DNA of 64,000 nucleotides from Amorphochlora amoebiformis (lineage: Eukaryota; Cercozoa; Chlorarachniophyceae). Both the position numbers and the translations under genes were made by a program. Positions 16,101 through 45,035 of the stretch are shown one piece after another. Within the stretch, counting starts at the first letter, position 1. Each line of letters opens with the position of its first letter. The stretch covers positions 124,001-188,000 of the forward strand of contig BAAHQB010000328.1 of NCBI GenBank assembly GCA_054601695.1, read 5' to 3'. A model generated the notes under the pieces. The model searched no databases and was not told the origin of the DNA. It saw only the letters and a program-made list of their open reading frames with translations.

Positions 16101-17366
16101 GGACCAGAGGACGACGAAGTCTATATGGAGATACCAGAGAGCATGAGGGATAAGTACGATCCAAGCAAATACGTATGTGACCTTCAGAAGAGCATCTACG
16201 GGCTGAAGACTGCTGGGAGGAACTGGAACAAATGCTTCGACAAATATATGGAGTCGAAAGGATATCGGAGGTGCAGGAGTGACCCGTGCGTCTACATGCA
16301 TCATCAGAGGGACGTCATCGTATGTGTATACGTGGACGACGTCGTGTGTACAGCAGCGCGAGAGAAGGATGGGTATACGTTCCTGCAAGGCCTCCGTGCT
16401 AGATTTGGGATTAAAGAAATGGGTGAGCTGGATTTTGTTCTGGGAATATCGGTGACGAAGATTGGAAAGGACCTGATAATGTCACAAGAAGCCTACGCTA
16501 AGAGGATTCTGATCGAGTACAAGATGCAAAACTGCAAGGGAGTCACCACGCCTATGGCACCATCTGTGAAGCTCACCAAAGACGAAGAAGGACCTGGAGT
16601 TGACCAAGAAAAATATCGCTCCATTATTGGGAAGATTGCGTACTTAGCAACATGTACAAGACCGGACTTAGCATACACGGTATCAAAGCTGTCAAGGTAC
16701 CTGAACGATCCGAAGCGAAGTCACATGCTGGCTGTAGAGTACGCCCTGAGGTACATCAAGCGTACACTGCACTACGGACTTCGGTTCACGAACGCTGGGA
16801 CTGATATGAAGATGTATGTCGACGCTGATCATGCTGGATGCCTGGATACTAGAAGGTCGACAAGTGGATGTTTGATCATCTTCGGAGGAAATTTGATACA
16901 TTGGCGTTCGAAGCGACAGACAATTGCTGTGAAGAGCTCAGCCATTGCCGAGTACGTCGCTTTGTCGGAAGGGCTGGACGAATTGCTATGGATGCGGAAC
17001 TTATTTTTAGAGTTGGACGTGAAGTTGGGATCGTCGATGGTTTATGAGGACAACACTGCGTGTATACGGATCGCGGAGAATCCTATCTTGTCTCAGAAAA
17101 CCAAGGCCGTCGATCTGCACTTCCACTACTGTCGGGATCACCTGCAACGTGGGATATATATGTTGGAATATATACCAACAGATCAACAGTTAGCGGATGG
17201 GCTTACCAAGGCTGTGAGCGGTGCTACACTCTTCAAGCTGGCGGAAGCATATCTGGACACGGAAGCGCATGTGGCTCCAACCAAGAGCGCAGCAGAGGTC
17301 GACGCTGGCAGGAGCGGCGCGTCGAGGGGGAGTGTTAACGTATACCGGACCTACAAGCTTAACTAG
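13152..17366 (+). CDS. Copia Gag-Pol polyprotein
   Basis: One frame of 1,404 residues makes the capsid and all enzymes for reverse transcription and integration. An N-terminal Gag region is followed by a CCHC knuckle at residues 281-294 (CFKCKKKGHMKKDC). The protease core is DSG at 336-338. The integrase zinc finger has H472, H477, C507 and C510, and the catalytic triad D540, D600, E636 has the family's DD35E spacing. The reverse transcriptase YVDD is at 1060-1063. RNase H has D1224, E1267 and D1300. There is no frameshift between Gag and Pol, which is usual for copia. TA runs at about 15,454-15,498 encode Ile-Tyr repeats in the linker between integrase and reverse transcriptase. The last 11 codons and the TAG stop lie in the 3' LTR. 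All key residues are present, so it may be active. Confidence 0.97.
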   Translation: MSFEATRTALLKWTAKLKLTKEDDWTKYAKSVSMMVKALQLEDCMKLGARSIMDWKNPDALRPQHVVEMKEGKWATNLDGKEDAHIKLRMLLHATLVLTVGRKYEHLTTGREDPVYLWARLRAGIEGPRLFRRMKLQKKLNRQTLDDYSGDFGKLASEIEETADALTGLGKTMDDEDRIVALMMALPEDEYGSTLENIALHPTTYQAAVTAITSVAARKAANNYETKVKDIVAAGHEHQGTKNLKDMSAKDLAKMKTRIDKLMTAKSGRPKGASRKFRGKCFKCKKKGHMKKDCPLLNKQDDDAAILEDGSESDYNWSTVAGNWGDGSTAGYLVLDSGCTRSCFKDKRYFKTFRVVKNHAFKLGNGETRMESKGFGDVEVPLRNGKVLKMTNVAYCPGAAANYVAQRRLREDGYRLRFVGEQDDVSIMKDGDEICRTSGTKKKLFLIPVANDDNLGAWFDDKARSRSLWKWHLALGHTPSRVIKKMKKSGVVAGLSISDVKEHPEVCECCQVTKMKKQPMSSKKPKEHKVKTVMDTWHGDVIGKYVGSPEGSYAIVLADEGSGYLMGTSLGGKKFFKEFKAYLEMLENKTGKRLKRFVYDDGKEVLDKQLVDYCRGKGIEIVQAAPRTPQQNGFIERRIQTVKRMTRAALKQSGLGLKYWPAALRYAIYTLNRIPPSRGKRTAYEKIFKKKPSVAHLHAFGCVGYRVKDPKLMDQGGFGDKAERCRFLGYTGDQTKTFKVLKENGKVVKEAHVRFYDTIFNFKARREDIYISPEKQNDIYIYPETTFSDDKAADGEGEKNNAPDMGESDDDDDNDDEEETAPRRSTRTRTQRTVYDGQGGSEIPSAKGNVEVAAAMEDCMFGISDGTEPKNWEEARHHPAWVKATDEEIEALEKNGTWKIIARRPEMRVVGVRTLYKQKLNKDGEPGRKKARVVAKGYTQYGVSFNDRYAPTLRIASLRAILALAQVKGRKVLSADINNAYLHGPEDDEVYMEIPESMRDKYDPSKYVCDLQKSIYGLKTAGRNWNKCFDKYMESKGYRRCRSDPCVYMHHQRDVIVCVYVDDVVCTAAREKDGYTFLQGLRARFGIKEMGELDFVLGISVTKIGKDLIMSQEAYAKRILIEYKMQNCKGVTTPMAPSVKLTKDEEGPGVDQEKYRSIIGKIAYLATCTRPDLAYTVSKLSRYLNDPKRSHMLAVEYALRYIKRTLHYGLRFTNAGTDMKMYVDADHAGCLDTRRSTSGCLIIFGGNLIHWRSKRQTIAVKSSAIAEYVALSEGLDELLWMRNLFLELDVKLGSSMVYEDNTACIRIAENPILSQKTKAVDLHFHYCRDHLQRGIYMLEYIPTDQQLADGLTKAVSGATLFKLAEAYLDTEAHVAPTKSAAEVDAGRSGASRGSVNVYRTYKLN
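17324..17332 (+). promoter_or_regulatory. Polypurine tract of the copia element
   Basis: GAGGGGGAG lies directly upstream of the 3' LTR. This is the usual place for the plus-strand DNA primer, and here it also lies inside the coding frame. Confidence 0.85.
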
Positions 17367-17569
17367 ACGTCAGATCGCTAGACTACCGTCATATTCGTAA
17401 TCTACGCATGCGAATTAGCAATAGTCATCCGAGGGGAAGATCTTCCAAGGGAAGACCTTAGGTAGGGAAGGCCTTCTACGCGAGAATTTTCTTGTGAATT
17501 TAGTCATTATCATTTGCCATAATCCAAACGGACAACAGTCAATCGGACAACTACCACTGCTACGCTGAC

Positions 17570-17570
<1 letters not shown>
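17333..17570 (+). repeat. Copia 3' LTR
   Basis: 238 bp, apparently identical to 12,910-13,147. It also supplies the stop codon of the Gag-Pol frame (17,364-17,366). TATAT follows. Confidence 0.96.
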
Positions 17571-17951
<381 letters not shown>

Positions 17952-18087
17952 TTCCAAATACAATAGTGTGATATCACATATTGAAGTCTTGGTACAAAAT
18001 TCAAACGATTGATTGAATAATAACTTTGTATATTTTTTTTCCGGCTATTTGATTTCAAGGGCGATGCTATAGCTTTTGCTCAACTGT

Positions 18088-18849
18088 CTAGTGCATCACT
18101 TTAAAGTCGAAATGATCCGGACGCCGTCTCACGATCTTGGCTCTCTTGTGCGTCTCGAGGCTTGGCATCTGCGAATCGGTGGGTTTCTTGGGCGACTTTG
18201 TCATGGCCGATCTGTTGATCTTGCGAAGATGGCGTGGGACGGCCTGGCGCTTGGTCCGATTGGATGTCGAGAGCTTGAACGCCTTCACCGACCTCTTGCG
18301 AGACGACTTAGACGCCGGCTTCTTTTTCTTCGATTTGGAGGGAAGGCTTATCGACGCCTTCGGTGGCGAAGTTGACGGCGTCGCCATGGCAATGCTCTTC
18401 TTCTGGTGAGAGTCAATGCAGGTGAAGACAGAGGAGACAGCATCCTGAGGCTTGTGAAATGTCTTGGGCGGGGGCGGCGAGTGGGAGCGAGGCGGCGTCT
18501 GAAATGGGCACTCGGAGAAGGAGAACTCGGGGGCTGCGTGGCGTCGCGACGAGAAGAACAACCCATCCAAGTCGAAGGCTTTCAAGTCGTCGTCGTCGTT
18601 AAAGTTGGGAGTCTGAGGCTGAGGGTGACCATTGGTGTGTGTGCAAGTGACACTTTCTTCTGGCGCTCTTGGAGAGTCTTGGCGGTCTCGGAGAAGTGGA
18701 GAGTGTTGCTGGTTTGTATTGGCATCCTCGTGTGAATGTTTCTTCTCCTTCGAAGGCTCCATACGAAGCGCTGTGGCGGCGCCATGGTGGCTGTGCTTGG
18801 GAAGAAGGGCCAATCTCTTGTTGTTCACAACGAAAGGGTAAGACATCAT
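18088..18849 (-). CDS. Unassigned basic, proline/serine-rich protein
   Basis: A single 253-residue frame starts at an ATG at 18,849 and ends at 18,088. Its base composition is balanced and unlike the TA-rich surroundings, which supports real coding sequence. It has a short acidic patch (DDDD) in the middle, a Ser/Pro-rich segment, then a long Lys/Arg-rich C-terminal half with several nuclear-localisation-like clusters such as KSKKKKPASKSSRKR. There are no membrane segments or signal peptide and I do not recognise a fold; a nuclear or chromatin-associated role is only a guess. No introns are needed, though a short spliced gene is not excluded. Confidence 0.45.
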   Translation of the reverse strand: MMSYPFVVNNKRLALLPKHSHHGAATALRMEPSKEKKHSHEDANTNQQHSPLLRDRQDSPRAPEESVTCTHTNGHPQPQTPNFNDDDDLKAFDLDGLFFSSRRHAAPEFSFSECPFQTPPRSHSPPPPKTFHKPQDAVSSVFTCIDSHQKKSIAMATPSTSPPKASISLPSKSKKKKPASKSSRKRSVKAFKLSTSNRTKRQAVPRHLRKINRSAMTKSPKKPTDSQMPSLETHKRAKIVRRRPDHFDFKVMH

Positions 18850-19600
18850 CGTTCTGTTGGGGATGGTAGCGTTGGGTTTTTCAGATATGTTTTCCCGCGT
18901 GTAGATTCCGCGGAACTTGGAAACTGAAATTGTAACGGAAGTTGTTAAGGGAAATTGTAACGGAAATTGTTAACTGAAACTGCTGAACAGAAATCTCCGC
19001 GATAATATTAAACTTTTTTATAAAAAATCGGTGAGTCGTCACGTTGATTGGATGGCATGAGCCATGAGGTAGCGACGTTGGTAGTACTTACACGTGCGTG
19101 TGTGTATGTGTTTGTTCTACTTTTAGAGGGGGCAATATTCTTTGAATCGACGTTGACGGTCCCCGTCACACGTGTACATCCTTCTATGTCAAGATACATC
19201 CTTCGAAGTGAAGATATACTCTGTGATCTGTAGATCCGCCCATCCCTTTTGAGAGGCTCTCGAGACTGTATTAGAGTGTCAATCTCTCTCTCTCTCTTCT
19301 CTCTCTTTCTGTCCTCTCTGTCTCTCCTCCCCTTACACTCTCTAGACTCTCTCTCCCTTTCCCGAGCTCTCTCTCTATCTCTCTCCCTCGATGGACCGAC
19401 ACCTTTCCATCCATCGACAGCTCTGAGAGAAGGAAAGAGAGAGAAAGAGAGAGGAAGAGAGAGAGTGGGGGGAGGGTTAGGGTTAGGGTTAGGGTGATTC
19501 CGGGGTAAAGCAAGTGTTTTGTATGAGGAATACAGAAACTCTGGAGTTTGCTCGAGAAAGCCGTATTTCAACTACTTGACACCTTTAATTCTAGTACCAA
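18850..19600. other. Spacer with CT/GA tracts and a short TTAGGG run
   Basis: A polypyrimidine tract at about 19,278-19,390 is followed by a polypurine tract at 19,425-19,467 and then three TTAGGG units at 19,474-19,494. The opposed CT and GA tracts could pair as a hairpin. No gene is supported. Confidence 0.6.
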
Positions 19601-19841
19601 GTTATGCAAATGTATTAATGTACAATTCTGTAAATTATTAAATATTTATGAATATTAATATCTAGTAAATATCTACTATATAGGTATACTAGATATATAT
19701 ATGCACACACATACTATGGATGTTATAGTGTATATACACACACACATACTAGACATACTTTGGATATCATAGTACAGTGTAACCAGACTACAATCACCAT
19801 AGTCTAGATAGTATACACCTATGGTTATATGTATATATATT

Positions 19842-19876
<35 letters not shown>

Positions 19877-20006
19877 GTGTGTATATATATATATATATGT
19901 ATGTGTATAAATATATTTACATATACATATATATATATATATACTATAATATATATTACTAGATTATATCAATAGTATCTAGAGTATATATATATATATA
20001 TTATAG

Positions 20007-20038
<32 letters not shown>

Positions 20039-20042
20039 ATAC

Positions 20043-20073
<31 letters not shown>

Positions 20074-20611
20074 ACAATAATGTAAAAATACCAGTAAAAT
20101 TTTTGTACTGTTTAGTGTGGCAACGGGCGTATATTACTAATGTACTACCAACAAGATCTAGTGTATGATCATCGGTATATAGATTATAGACTCACATAGT
20201 CATACTAGCATGGTGGTAGACACAGATCGATATCGATATATATCATGATTTAAATGATGCTCACTGATATACTCTACTAGGCTCTAATACTCCGTCGGAT
20301 ACCGTAGGCTGACTAGTGGCCTCTAGTACCAATACTGTACTAATCTAGTAATATTGTTGTAGAGTATCTATCTATAAGCTACAGCTACAGCTATAGCTAG
20401 AATAGATGCACCTAGACAATGTCTGACTGTACTATTCTAGTATTAAGTACTACTAGTACTATCTAGGAATGATACCTTACTACTAGTCTAGCTAGTGTAG
20501 CTGAATTTTAGCTGGTAGAGTCGTACGAGTAGAAAATTAATAATTATACTATAATATTATATATATATATATATATATTTCGTATATATATATGCATTAT
20601 GTATAATATTA

Positions 20612-20651
<40 letters not shown>

Positions 20652-20655
20652 CATA

Positions 20656-20686
<31 letters not shown>

Positions 20687-20720
20687 ATATATATAAAAGG
20701 TGCACCGAATCATGATTTAA
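19601..20720. other. Gene-free AT-rich, CTAG-rich spacer
   Basis: Same texture as 1,340-2,240: frequent CTAG and TAGTACTA words plus TA tracts at 19,838-19,865, 19,996-20,035 and 20,560-20,695. I see no coding sequence. Confidence 0.6.
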
Positions 20721-20991
20721 TTTTGAAATTACAAATATACACGTACATGCAAATGTATTGTCTGATGTGTGACTGTAATAGGCCTGTCTGGCCACGGTCT
20801 AGACGGTGGCCAGGGTCAGATCCAATCGATAGGAAATTAGCTCTAGCGGCCACGAGCACGTCAACGTTTTTAACGTTGCCATTTGTCAGTCGGCTCCTCA
20901 GATATCCATAATATTAAGCTCAGCTTCGGCTTCACTGAGGCATCCGTCACAACCATGTTCAGGCCGACCCATGTCACCAAGCCACCTACCT

Positions 20992-21141
20992 CTACTTGTT
21001 GGCGGGGTCGTAAAAGTTGGCCGCGACTTTTTCCGCCTCTGCCTCTCCCATCTGGTAGTAGGTGGGCTTGTGGGCACCACCGGCAGCCAGGAGGGACTTG
21101 ACTGAGGGATTTGAACGGATCATCAAATATATATATATACA

Positions 21142-21175
<34 letters not shown>

Positions 21176-21947
21176 AACATATATACTATCCATGTCTTTG
21201 TGTTTCTTCGATCCAAACCGGCGTATTTAGCTCATGAATATATACATAAATATACATATATTTACTGGTTTCGGAAAACACAGATGTATGATTCGTACCG
21301 ATGCCCTCAGCAGTGATCTCTTCAGCCTTGTTACAGTCCATACTCATGGCTGGACAGCATCATTTACACGTCAGTTCCTCCGATTTCATGTTTGGCATCC
21401 ACGCTCTCTCCGAGAATTTAGTAGCATATTTACTGGCAAGTTACCGACGCCCTTGAAGATCTTTGCGACCAATTGTTTGCCCGCGAGGGCCTGCATACGC
21501 TTCATGGCAGGAACTTTGCCCCCCACCCAATTCACTTGGAGCACCTTTACGCGAGTGGAGGAGACATTCGCTCGAACGTCCACGCCATGGACGTTGATGG
21601 CAGCCCACAACACCAATTTTTCGTCCAGGTTGTCCTTCATGTCGCCTAGGCCTGTGTTGGTGTATTTTAGTCGTGAACACGAAATATATGGTTTCATTGC
21701 AGGGAAGCCAAGTGTTTGACAACGGAATGAGAAGGGAATGTTCGATCTCGTCTTCAAAGGAGAGAAGCTCCCTGGTCAGGGCGAGTGTCGAGCTGCAGTT
21801 TTCCAGATATTCACATCTTGTGGTGTTATTACCAACTCCCTCTTTGATAAGCGAGACCTTCTTTTTGGAGTCGAGACCCACGATCATATAGGAACCAGCC
21901 TTGGCATCCTTGTTAGTGCACTTTGTATATGCGCTGGCGAGGGACAT
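20992..21947 (-). CDS. Coactosin-like ADF-H domain protein
   Basis: Four exons on the minus strand: 21947-21833, 21651-21434, 21326-21299 (only 28 nt) and 21101-20992. All introns are GT-AG and all phases agree, giving 156 residues. The product should bind F-actin in the cytoplasm. The ADF-H pattern is visible: SYMIVGLDSKKKVSLIKEG, then LGDMKDNLDEKLVLWAAIN, then STRVKVLQVNWVGGKVPAMK, where coactosins have a similar 'WIG' stretch before the long actin-binding helix. The tail KSLLAAGGAHKPTYYQ matches the Lys-Ser..Ala-Gly-Gly..Tyr tail of coactosin. Typical coactosins have about 140-146 residues. The last intron holds a TA tract. A different ADF-H subfamily is possible; the 28-nt exon is the least certain part. 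Confidence 0.8.
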
Positions 21948-24425
<2,478 letters not shown>

Positions 24426-24467
24426 TAGACCCCTAGATTGGATTTCCTTGTTGATGTGCTTGAGTTG

Positions 24468-24655
24468 TCATAGGTTTGGTTAATGTTGTTGACATAGGTT
24501 TGGTTAATGTTGTTGACATAGGTTTGGTTAATGTTGTTGACATAGGTTTGGTTAATGTTGTTGACATAGGTTTGGTTAATGTTGTTGACATAGGTTTGGT
24601 TAATGATGTTGACATAGGTTTGGTTAATGATGTTGACATTGGTTTGGTTGATGTT
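24468..24655 (+). repeat. 24-bp minisatellite
   Basis: About eight copies of a unit starting ATAGGTTTGGTTAATG, with late copies changing GTTGTTG to GATGTTG. The period is a multiple of three, so both strands give an open octapeptide repeat (minus: NINQTYV-like). I find no other support for a gene. Confidence 0.9.
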
Positions 24656-24823
24656 TTGGAATTGTTTTGTAGTGTTGTACGGTATCGTTGTTTCACTGCG
24701 AGATTCGAGATGGTTACCTTGTTGATCTACACTCGACCAATTCAACCACACTCACTCAAAAGTACATCACACACACATCACAAGATTACCACATCCCACA
24801 CACATCGCAAGATTAACTACATC

Positions 24824-24871
<48 letters not shown>

Positions 24872-24911
24872 TATTATATTATATATATAAAAAAAATATA
24901 TATATATAAAA

Positions 24912-24971
<60 letters not shown>

Positions 24972-24975
24972 TATA

Positions 24976-25350
24976 TACAAAAGTCCATGATTGATGAATG
25001 AATACATGACATACATAAACATACTTGAGAGCTATACCTGGTGTGTACATAACATACATCAGAGCTACACCTGTTTTGTGTACATAACATACACCAGAGT
25101 TATTGTACATAACATACATCAGAGCTACACCCGCTGTGAACATCACATCTCCCGCTAAATTGAACGCTTTCGAACCGGGTAATGTAATGCCCCGGAATGC
25201 CCCGAATCCCTCGAATGCCATATGCCCGTCGCCGTCCATAGCAAAGCTCACGCCAAGGCACAACAGCACGAGCATAGTCCCATGCTTCCTGTCGTTCTGT
25301 GTGCTTTCGCGAGTGTTACTTTGTCCATTCTCACGCTCATTGTAAACCAT
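24976..25350 (-). other. Unassigned frame with internal duplications
   Basis: A minus-strand frame starts at an ATG at 25,350. A hydrophobic segment (TMLVLLCLGVSFAMDG) near codon 26 could be a signal or membrane segment, followed by a Gly/Phe-rich part. Then come three degenerate copies of a roughly 45-bp unit (CATAACATACATCAGAGCTA on plus) that encode ALMYVMY-type repeats, before the frame runs into a TA tract. It may be a decayed or partial gene. Confidence 0.2.
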
Positions 25351-25379
25351 GCCATGCGCATGTGCTCGCTTTGACTGCT

Positions 25380-25660
25380 TTTCTACGCATGTGGTTGTTT
25401 TGCATCACTTGACTGCTTTGCATGTGGTTGATGATGATCGAGCTGTCTGTGCTTTGCGTTGCTTTGCATCACTTGACTGGTTTGCATGTGGTTGATGATT
25501 CGATCTGTCTGTGCTTTGCATGCGGTTGATAATGATCGATCTGTCTGTGCTTTGCGTTGCTTTGCATCGCTTGACTGGTTTTTCTTTGCATGTGGTTGTT
25601 TTGCATCTCTCTATCGTTTGCATGTGGTTGTTTTGCATCTCTTGACTGCCTTGCACGTGG
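25380..25660 (+). repeat. Degenerate minisatellite with TTTGCATGTGGTTG core
   Basis: Interleaved copies of TTTGCATGTGGTTG, GATCTGTCTGTGC and TTTGCATCACTTGACTG repeat with a period of about 60-70 bp. Confidence 0.8.
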
Positions 25661-25784
25661 TTTGAATTACAGGGTTGCTGCGAGCGGTTTGGTTACATGT
25701 TGTTGACTTTGATGAGTTGTTGGTTTTTATCGTTGGGGTGCTCATCGAGGGCTGCGTTGTTATGGTTGATGGTTGTTTATGGTG

Positions 25785-25880
25785 GTTGTTATGGTTGTTG
25801 TTATGGTTGTTGTTATGGTTGTTGTTATGGTTGTTGTTATGGTTGTTGTTATGGTTGTGTTGGTTGTTGTATGGTTGTGT
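25785..25880 (+). repeat. 12-bp minisatellite (TTATGGTTGTTG)n
   Basis: About seven copies. The plus-strand frames read as Trp-Leu or Tyr-Gly-Cys repeats, which follow from the unit. Confidence 0.9.
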
Positions 25881-25943
25881 AATCTTGGTTTCCCTTCCAC
25901 TCTCTCAAGTCAAACTTAATCACGGCGACGTCATTACACTGGT

Positions 25944-25944
<1 letters not shown>

Positions 25945-26017
<73 letters not shown>

Positions 26018-26150
26018 ATGCTTGTGTTTGTGTATGTTTGTGTTTGTGTACATGTGTACATCTATATATGTTCGTAGATTTATATACACTCATACGTATT
26101 TTATATAGTATTCACTCAGACACACTCTCTCTCACATACACACACACACG

Positions 26151-26244
<94 letters not shown>

Positions 26245-26345
26245 GATATACATACATATAAACACATATATATATATATATATATATAGGTATACATACA
26301 TATAAACATATATATATATATATTAAATACATGTATATATAATAT
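25945..26345. repeat. (TA)n with GT and CA runs
   Basis: TA tract at 25,947-26,003, GT-rich sequence to about 26,055, CA run at 26,138-26,168, then TA repeats to 26,345. Confidence 0.92.
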
Positions 26346-26364
26346 ACAGGGAAGTTCCAGTCCA

Positions 26365-26947
26365 TTGTCCCAGCGGCCTACTCTGTACATTAAAAAGAGT
26401 CGAAGCCTAGGCCAAACCCAAGGCGAAAGCCTTCCCTCCACTATCCGTCCAAGACCTCCCCAACCACTCAAAACATACCAACACATCGCCCAAAATCAAC
26501 GCCATGCTTTCACCCCACCGAGCAATTATACGTTCAACCCCCTCCCTCAGCTCGAAATCTTACAAACCCAAACCCAAACCCAAAACCGAACCCAGAAGCA
26601 GAAAAGCCCTCGAGTATGGGGTTCGAAATGTTTGGTCCAGATTGCGGTAGACATGGAGGTAAGCGTGAATTCGTCTGATTCAAAACGCGAGTCGAAACAC
26701 AAGTGCAAGTGGAAGGGTCAGGGTCAGGGTCAGGGTCAGGGTCAGAGTCAAGGCAGCCCCGCAAGTGGGTCGTTTAAAGTGTTGTTTCCGAATGCGTTTG
26801 CGTCGACGTCAAGCAGGCATATCACAATTGGGAGGTGTTGGCTCTCTTCATCTCAACCCTAAAAAATGGATGTCTTTGCGTCTAATATGTATTGTGCACA
26901 TTATTGTATGATATTTTATACCTGCTTGATAATATATAATGTATATG

Positions 26948-27028
<81 letters not shown>

Positions 27029-27034
27029 AATATA

Positions 27035-27075
<41 letters not shown>

Positions 27076-27309
27076 CATACGTATATATATATATATATAC
27101 ATATAATAAGAATATATTGACATAACACAAGGGCATAATCCCAGCATGTTGATAATATTTTTCCCAAGGTCGAGTTCGTGCGATATAAGCTTGCGAATGG
27201 CTTCCATATCAAGACTCCATCTGATCATTACCCTTATCCCCCAACTCAACTCACCCGAGCAAACAAAAACAACCCAATCCTCTGCAAACTGCCCTCCTTC
27301 GCGAAGTAA
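26365..27309 (+). CDS. Weak two-exon gene candidate
   Basis: Exon 26,365-26,658 ends MEG-free at a good donor (GAG|GTAAGC). A second exon, 27,145-27,309, starts after CCCAG and ends in TAA; the phases agree, giving about 152 residues. The first exon is Pro/Gln-rich with a QTQTQTQ run. The second contains [20 protein letters not shown], which reads like ordinary protein but matches nothing I know. If the first exon instead reads through, it makes a Gly-Gln repeat from (GGGTCA)n at 26,717-26,748. The minus strand of the second exon is also open, so strand and structure are uncertain. Confidence 0.25.
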
Positions 27310-27488
27310 CTACCACACACTCGAGAGGGACACTATATATATATATATATATATGCGTGTTTACATATAATAGTTATATGTGTAAACATACATATATATA
27401 TATATATATATACATATATATATAATACATCCATAATCCTGGATGTGGATGTGGCTCTGCTAACTAGACGAATTACGTATTTAGAACG

Positions 27489-27524
<36 letters not shown>

Positions 27525-27543
27525 ATATGTGCATATATATTAG

Positions 27544-43116
<15,573 letters not shown>

Positions 43117-43907
43117 CTGCACCGCAGTGAACACCTTTCAACATAAACAGTAGTACCAATATACTTAAAAATTCAAGTATAGATCTAATATTACATATAT
43201 ATACATATATATATATATATACATTTACATTATAAAAAAGATAGAGAAATATACATATATAGTAGATATGTACATACTAGACATATTTTGTACATATATA
43301 TATATGTGTGTTACAGTGTGTATATATTCGTATAATTCTATCTTTATGTCTAATTATCTATACAGTATTTTTTTTTTAATTTTCAAGTATGTAGTAGATG
43401 ATGATCTATAGACTAGACCCAGTACATTTCTCTAGATTCTGTAGATTCGACCGTACTGTTCGTAGCTGTGTCTACTAGTCTAGCATCCACAGGAATTAGA
43501 ATTTCTAGAATTTCACCGTTCACTGAGTACTCGTGCATGAGAGTAGAATATCTAAACCCTATATATAGCCTACTGGCCTATCCTCTAGATCCTGTGTCAG
43601 TTAAGGACCTTAAGGTCATCGTTCAAGTGACTAGATCATGACGGAATGATCAGATCGAGTCTCACATGGCAAAAACTTATGAAATTAGACCAAGGATCAT
43701 AGCCTTTGAGGACTCACTCGGATGACCAGGTACAGATACAGTTTCTAGAGTTTATATAACACTAGAATCACACTCATGGATATGTCAGAGATACCTTGTT
43801 ATCTAGTTAATATAATATGATCAAAGTTCAAGTTATACATTCAATATCACTAGTGTTGTTGTCATACATATGTACACACACACACACACACACACACATA
43901 GACATAC

Positions 43908-43946
<39 letters not shown>

Positions 43947-44384
43947 TATATACATACATACATATATACATATATGTTCATGCGTAGAAAATAAATAAAT
44001 ATGTACGTATACATGCCCCAGCACAGAAGAGCATAAATGAGCAACCCCAACACATTAGAACATAGATGGCCGCCCCAGCAGAACATAGATGTAGTGCAGT
44101 GCAGCAAACGACGCCTCCACAGGTGGCACTTGACAGTTGACAGTTGGTGGAATGGTTAAAGACGAAATCCCGGAAAAGGCGACAAGTAATCTTACTTTAC
44201 CACCACAAGCGTCAAAAAAGGCTGAGATACTCCAAATAGACAGCTGGATTAGATCTAGAGAGTACCTCCACGTACATGTTGTATAATGTATATATCCCAA
44301 GCTCATCGCTACCCTATCGGAAGTTTTACATGAGGAGGTGTATACCCAATATTACCCATGCCGACGCTTCCTGGGGTTTGGATC
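43117..44384. other. Gene-free spacer, partly CTAG-rich
   Basis: CTAG-rich AT sequence at 43,380-43,860, a CA run at 43,875-43,898 and a TA tract at 43,915-43,945. Unique sequence follows at 44,010-44,380 with no domain-bearing frame. Confidence 0.55.
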
Positions 44385-44850
44385 ATCTCTTAGATCTGTG
44401 GAGTCTGTGGAACTCATTTCTTAGATCGAGGAGCAATGATTCTGTAATTTCTGTTAGATCTGGATCATCTCTTAGATCTGTGGACTCTTAGATCTGTGGA
44501 CTCTTAGATCTGTGGACTCTTAGATCTGTGGAATCTTAGATCTGTGGACTCTTAGACGGATCTGTGGAGCATCTCTTGGGGTTTGGAGCATCTCTTAGAT
44601 CTGTGGAGTCTGTGCAACTCATTCATCTCTTAGATCCGTGGAGCATCTTTTAGATTTGGAGATCTTAGATCTGTGGGCCCCATTTGTTGGATCTCCTCAT
44701 CCGTTAGATCTGTGGAGTCTCATCCATGAGATCTGTAGAGCCTCATCCGTTGGACCTGTGGAGCCTCATCTGTTAGATCTGTGGAAACTCGTCTCTTAGA
44801 CCTGTGGAGTCTCATCTATTAGAACTGTGGAGCCTCATCTCTTACATTTG
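44385..44850 (+). repeat. Minisatellite with AGATCTGTGGA core
   Basis: A 16-bp unit (GATCTGTGGACTCTTA) is perfect over about five copies at 44,467-44,545. It is surrounded by 23-26 bp variants with GAGCCTCATC insertions on both sides. Confidence 0.88.
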
Positions 44851-45035
44851 CATTGCCAGACACAGTTGGCCACGTGGAACGTTCTTTGGGGCAAGGAAAG
44901 TTCTGGCTTTTGAATTTTGGAGTCGAACTTTCTAGGGTTAGGTTCCGCCGAATTTCGAAGAAGATTCGGGATCCAGCCTAACTAAAATAAAAGGTCGCGT
45001 GTGGCGGGCCGAGTAGGCAGAACCCGAGGAGGACA

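Larger units (their letters stand above)
12910..17570 (+). mobile_element. Complete Ty1/copia LTR retrotransposon
   Basis: A 4,661-bp element with 238-bp direct LTRs (TG...CA ends), a primer-binding site, one uninterrupted Gag-Pol frame and a polypurine tract. The domain order protease, integrase, reverse transcriptase, RNase H assigns it to Ty1/copia. I read the two LTRs base by base and found no difference, which suggests a recent insertion. The internal region is almost entirely coding: the frame starts 4 bases after the 5' LTR and ends 34 bases inside the 3' LTR. It lies within a TA microsatellite. Confidence 0.97.

Noticed and set aside
13268-17338. Other frames overlapping the copia Gag-Pol gene
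   Set aside because: They are shadows of the long coding frame, which carries all the conserved motifs.
24468-24655. Octapeptide repeat protein or CRISPR-like array
   Set aside because: Pure tandem 24-bp copies without spacers; no start, partner exon or codon-bias support.
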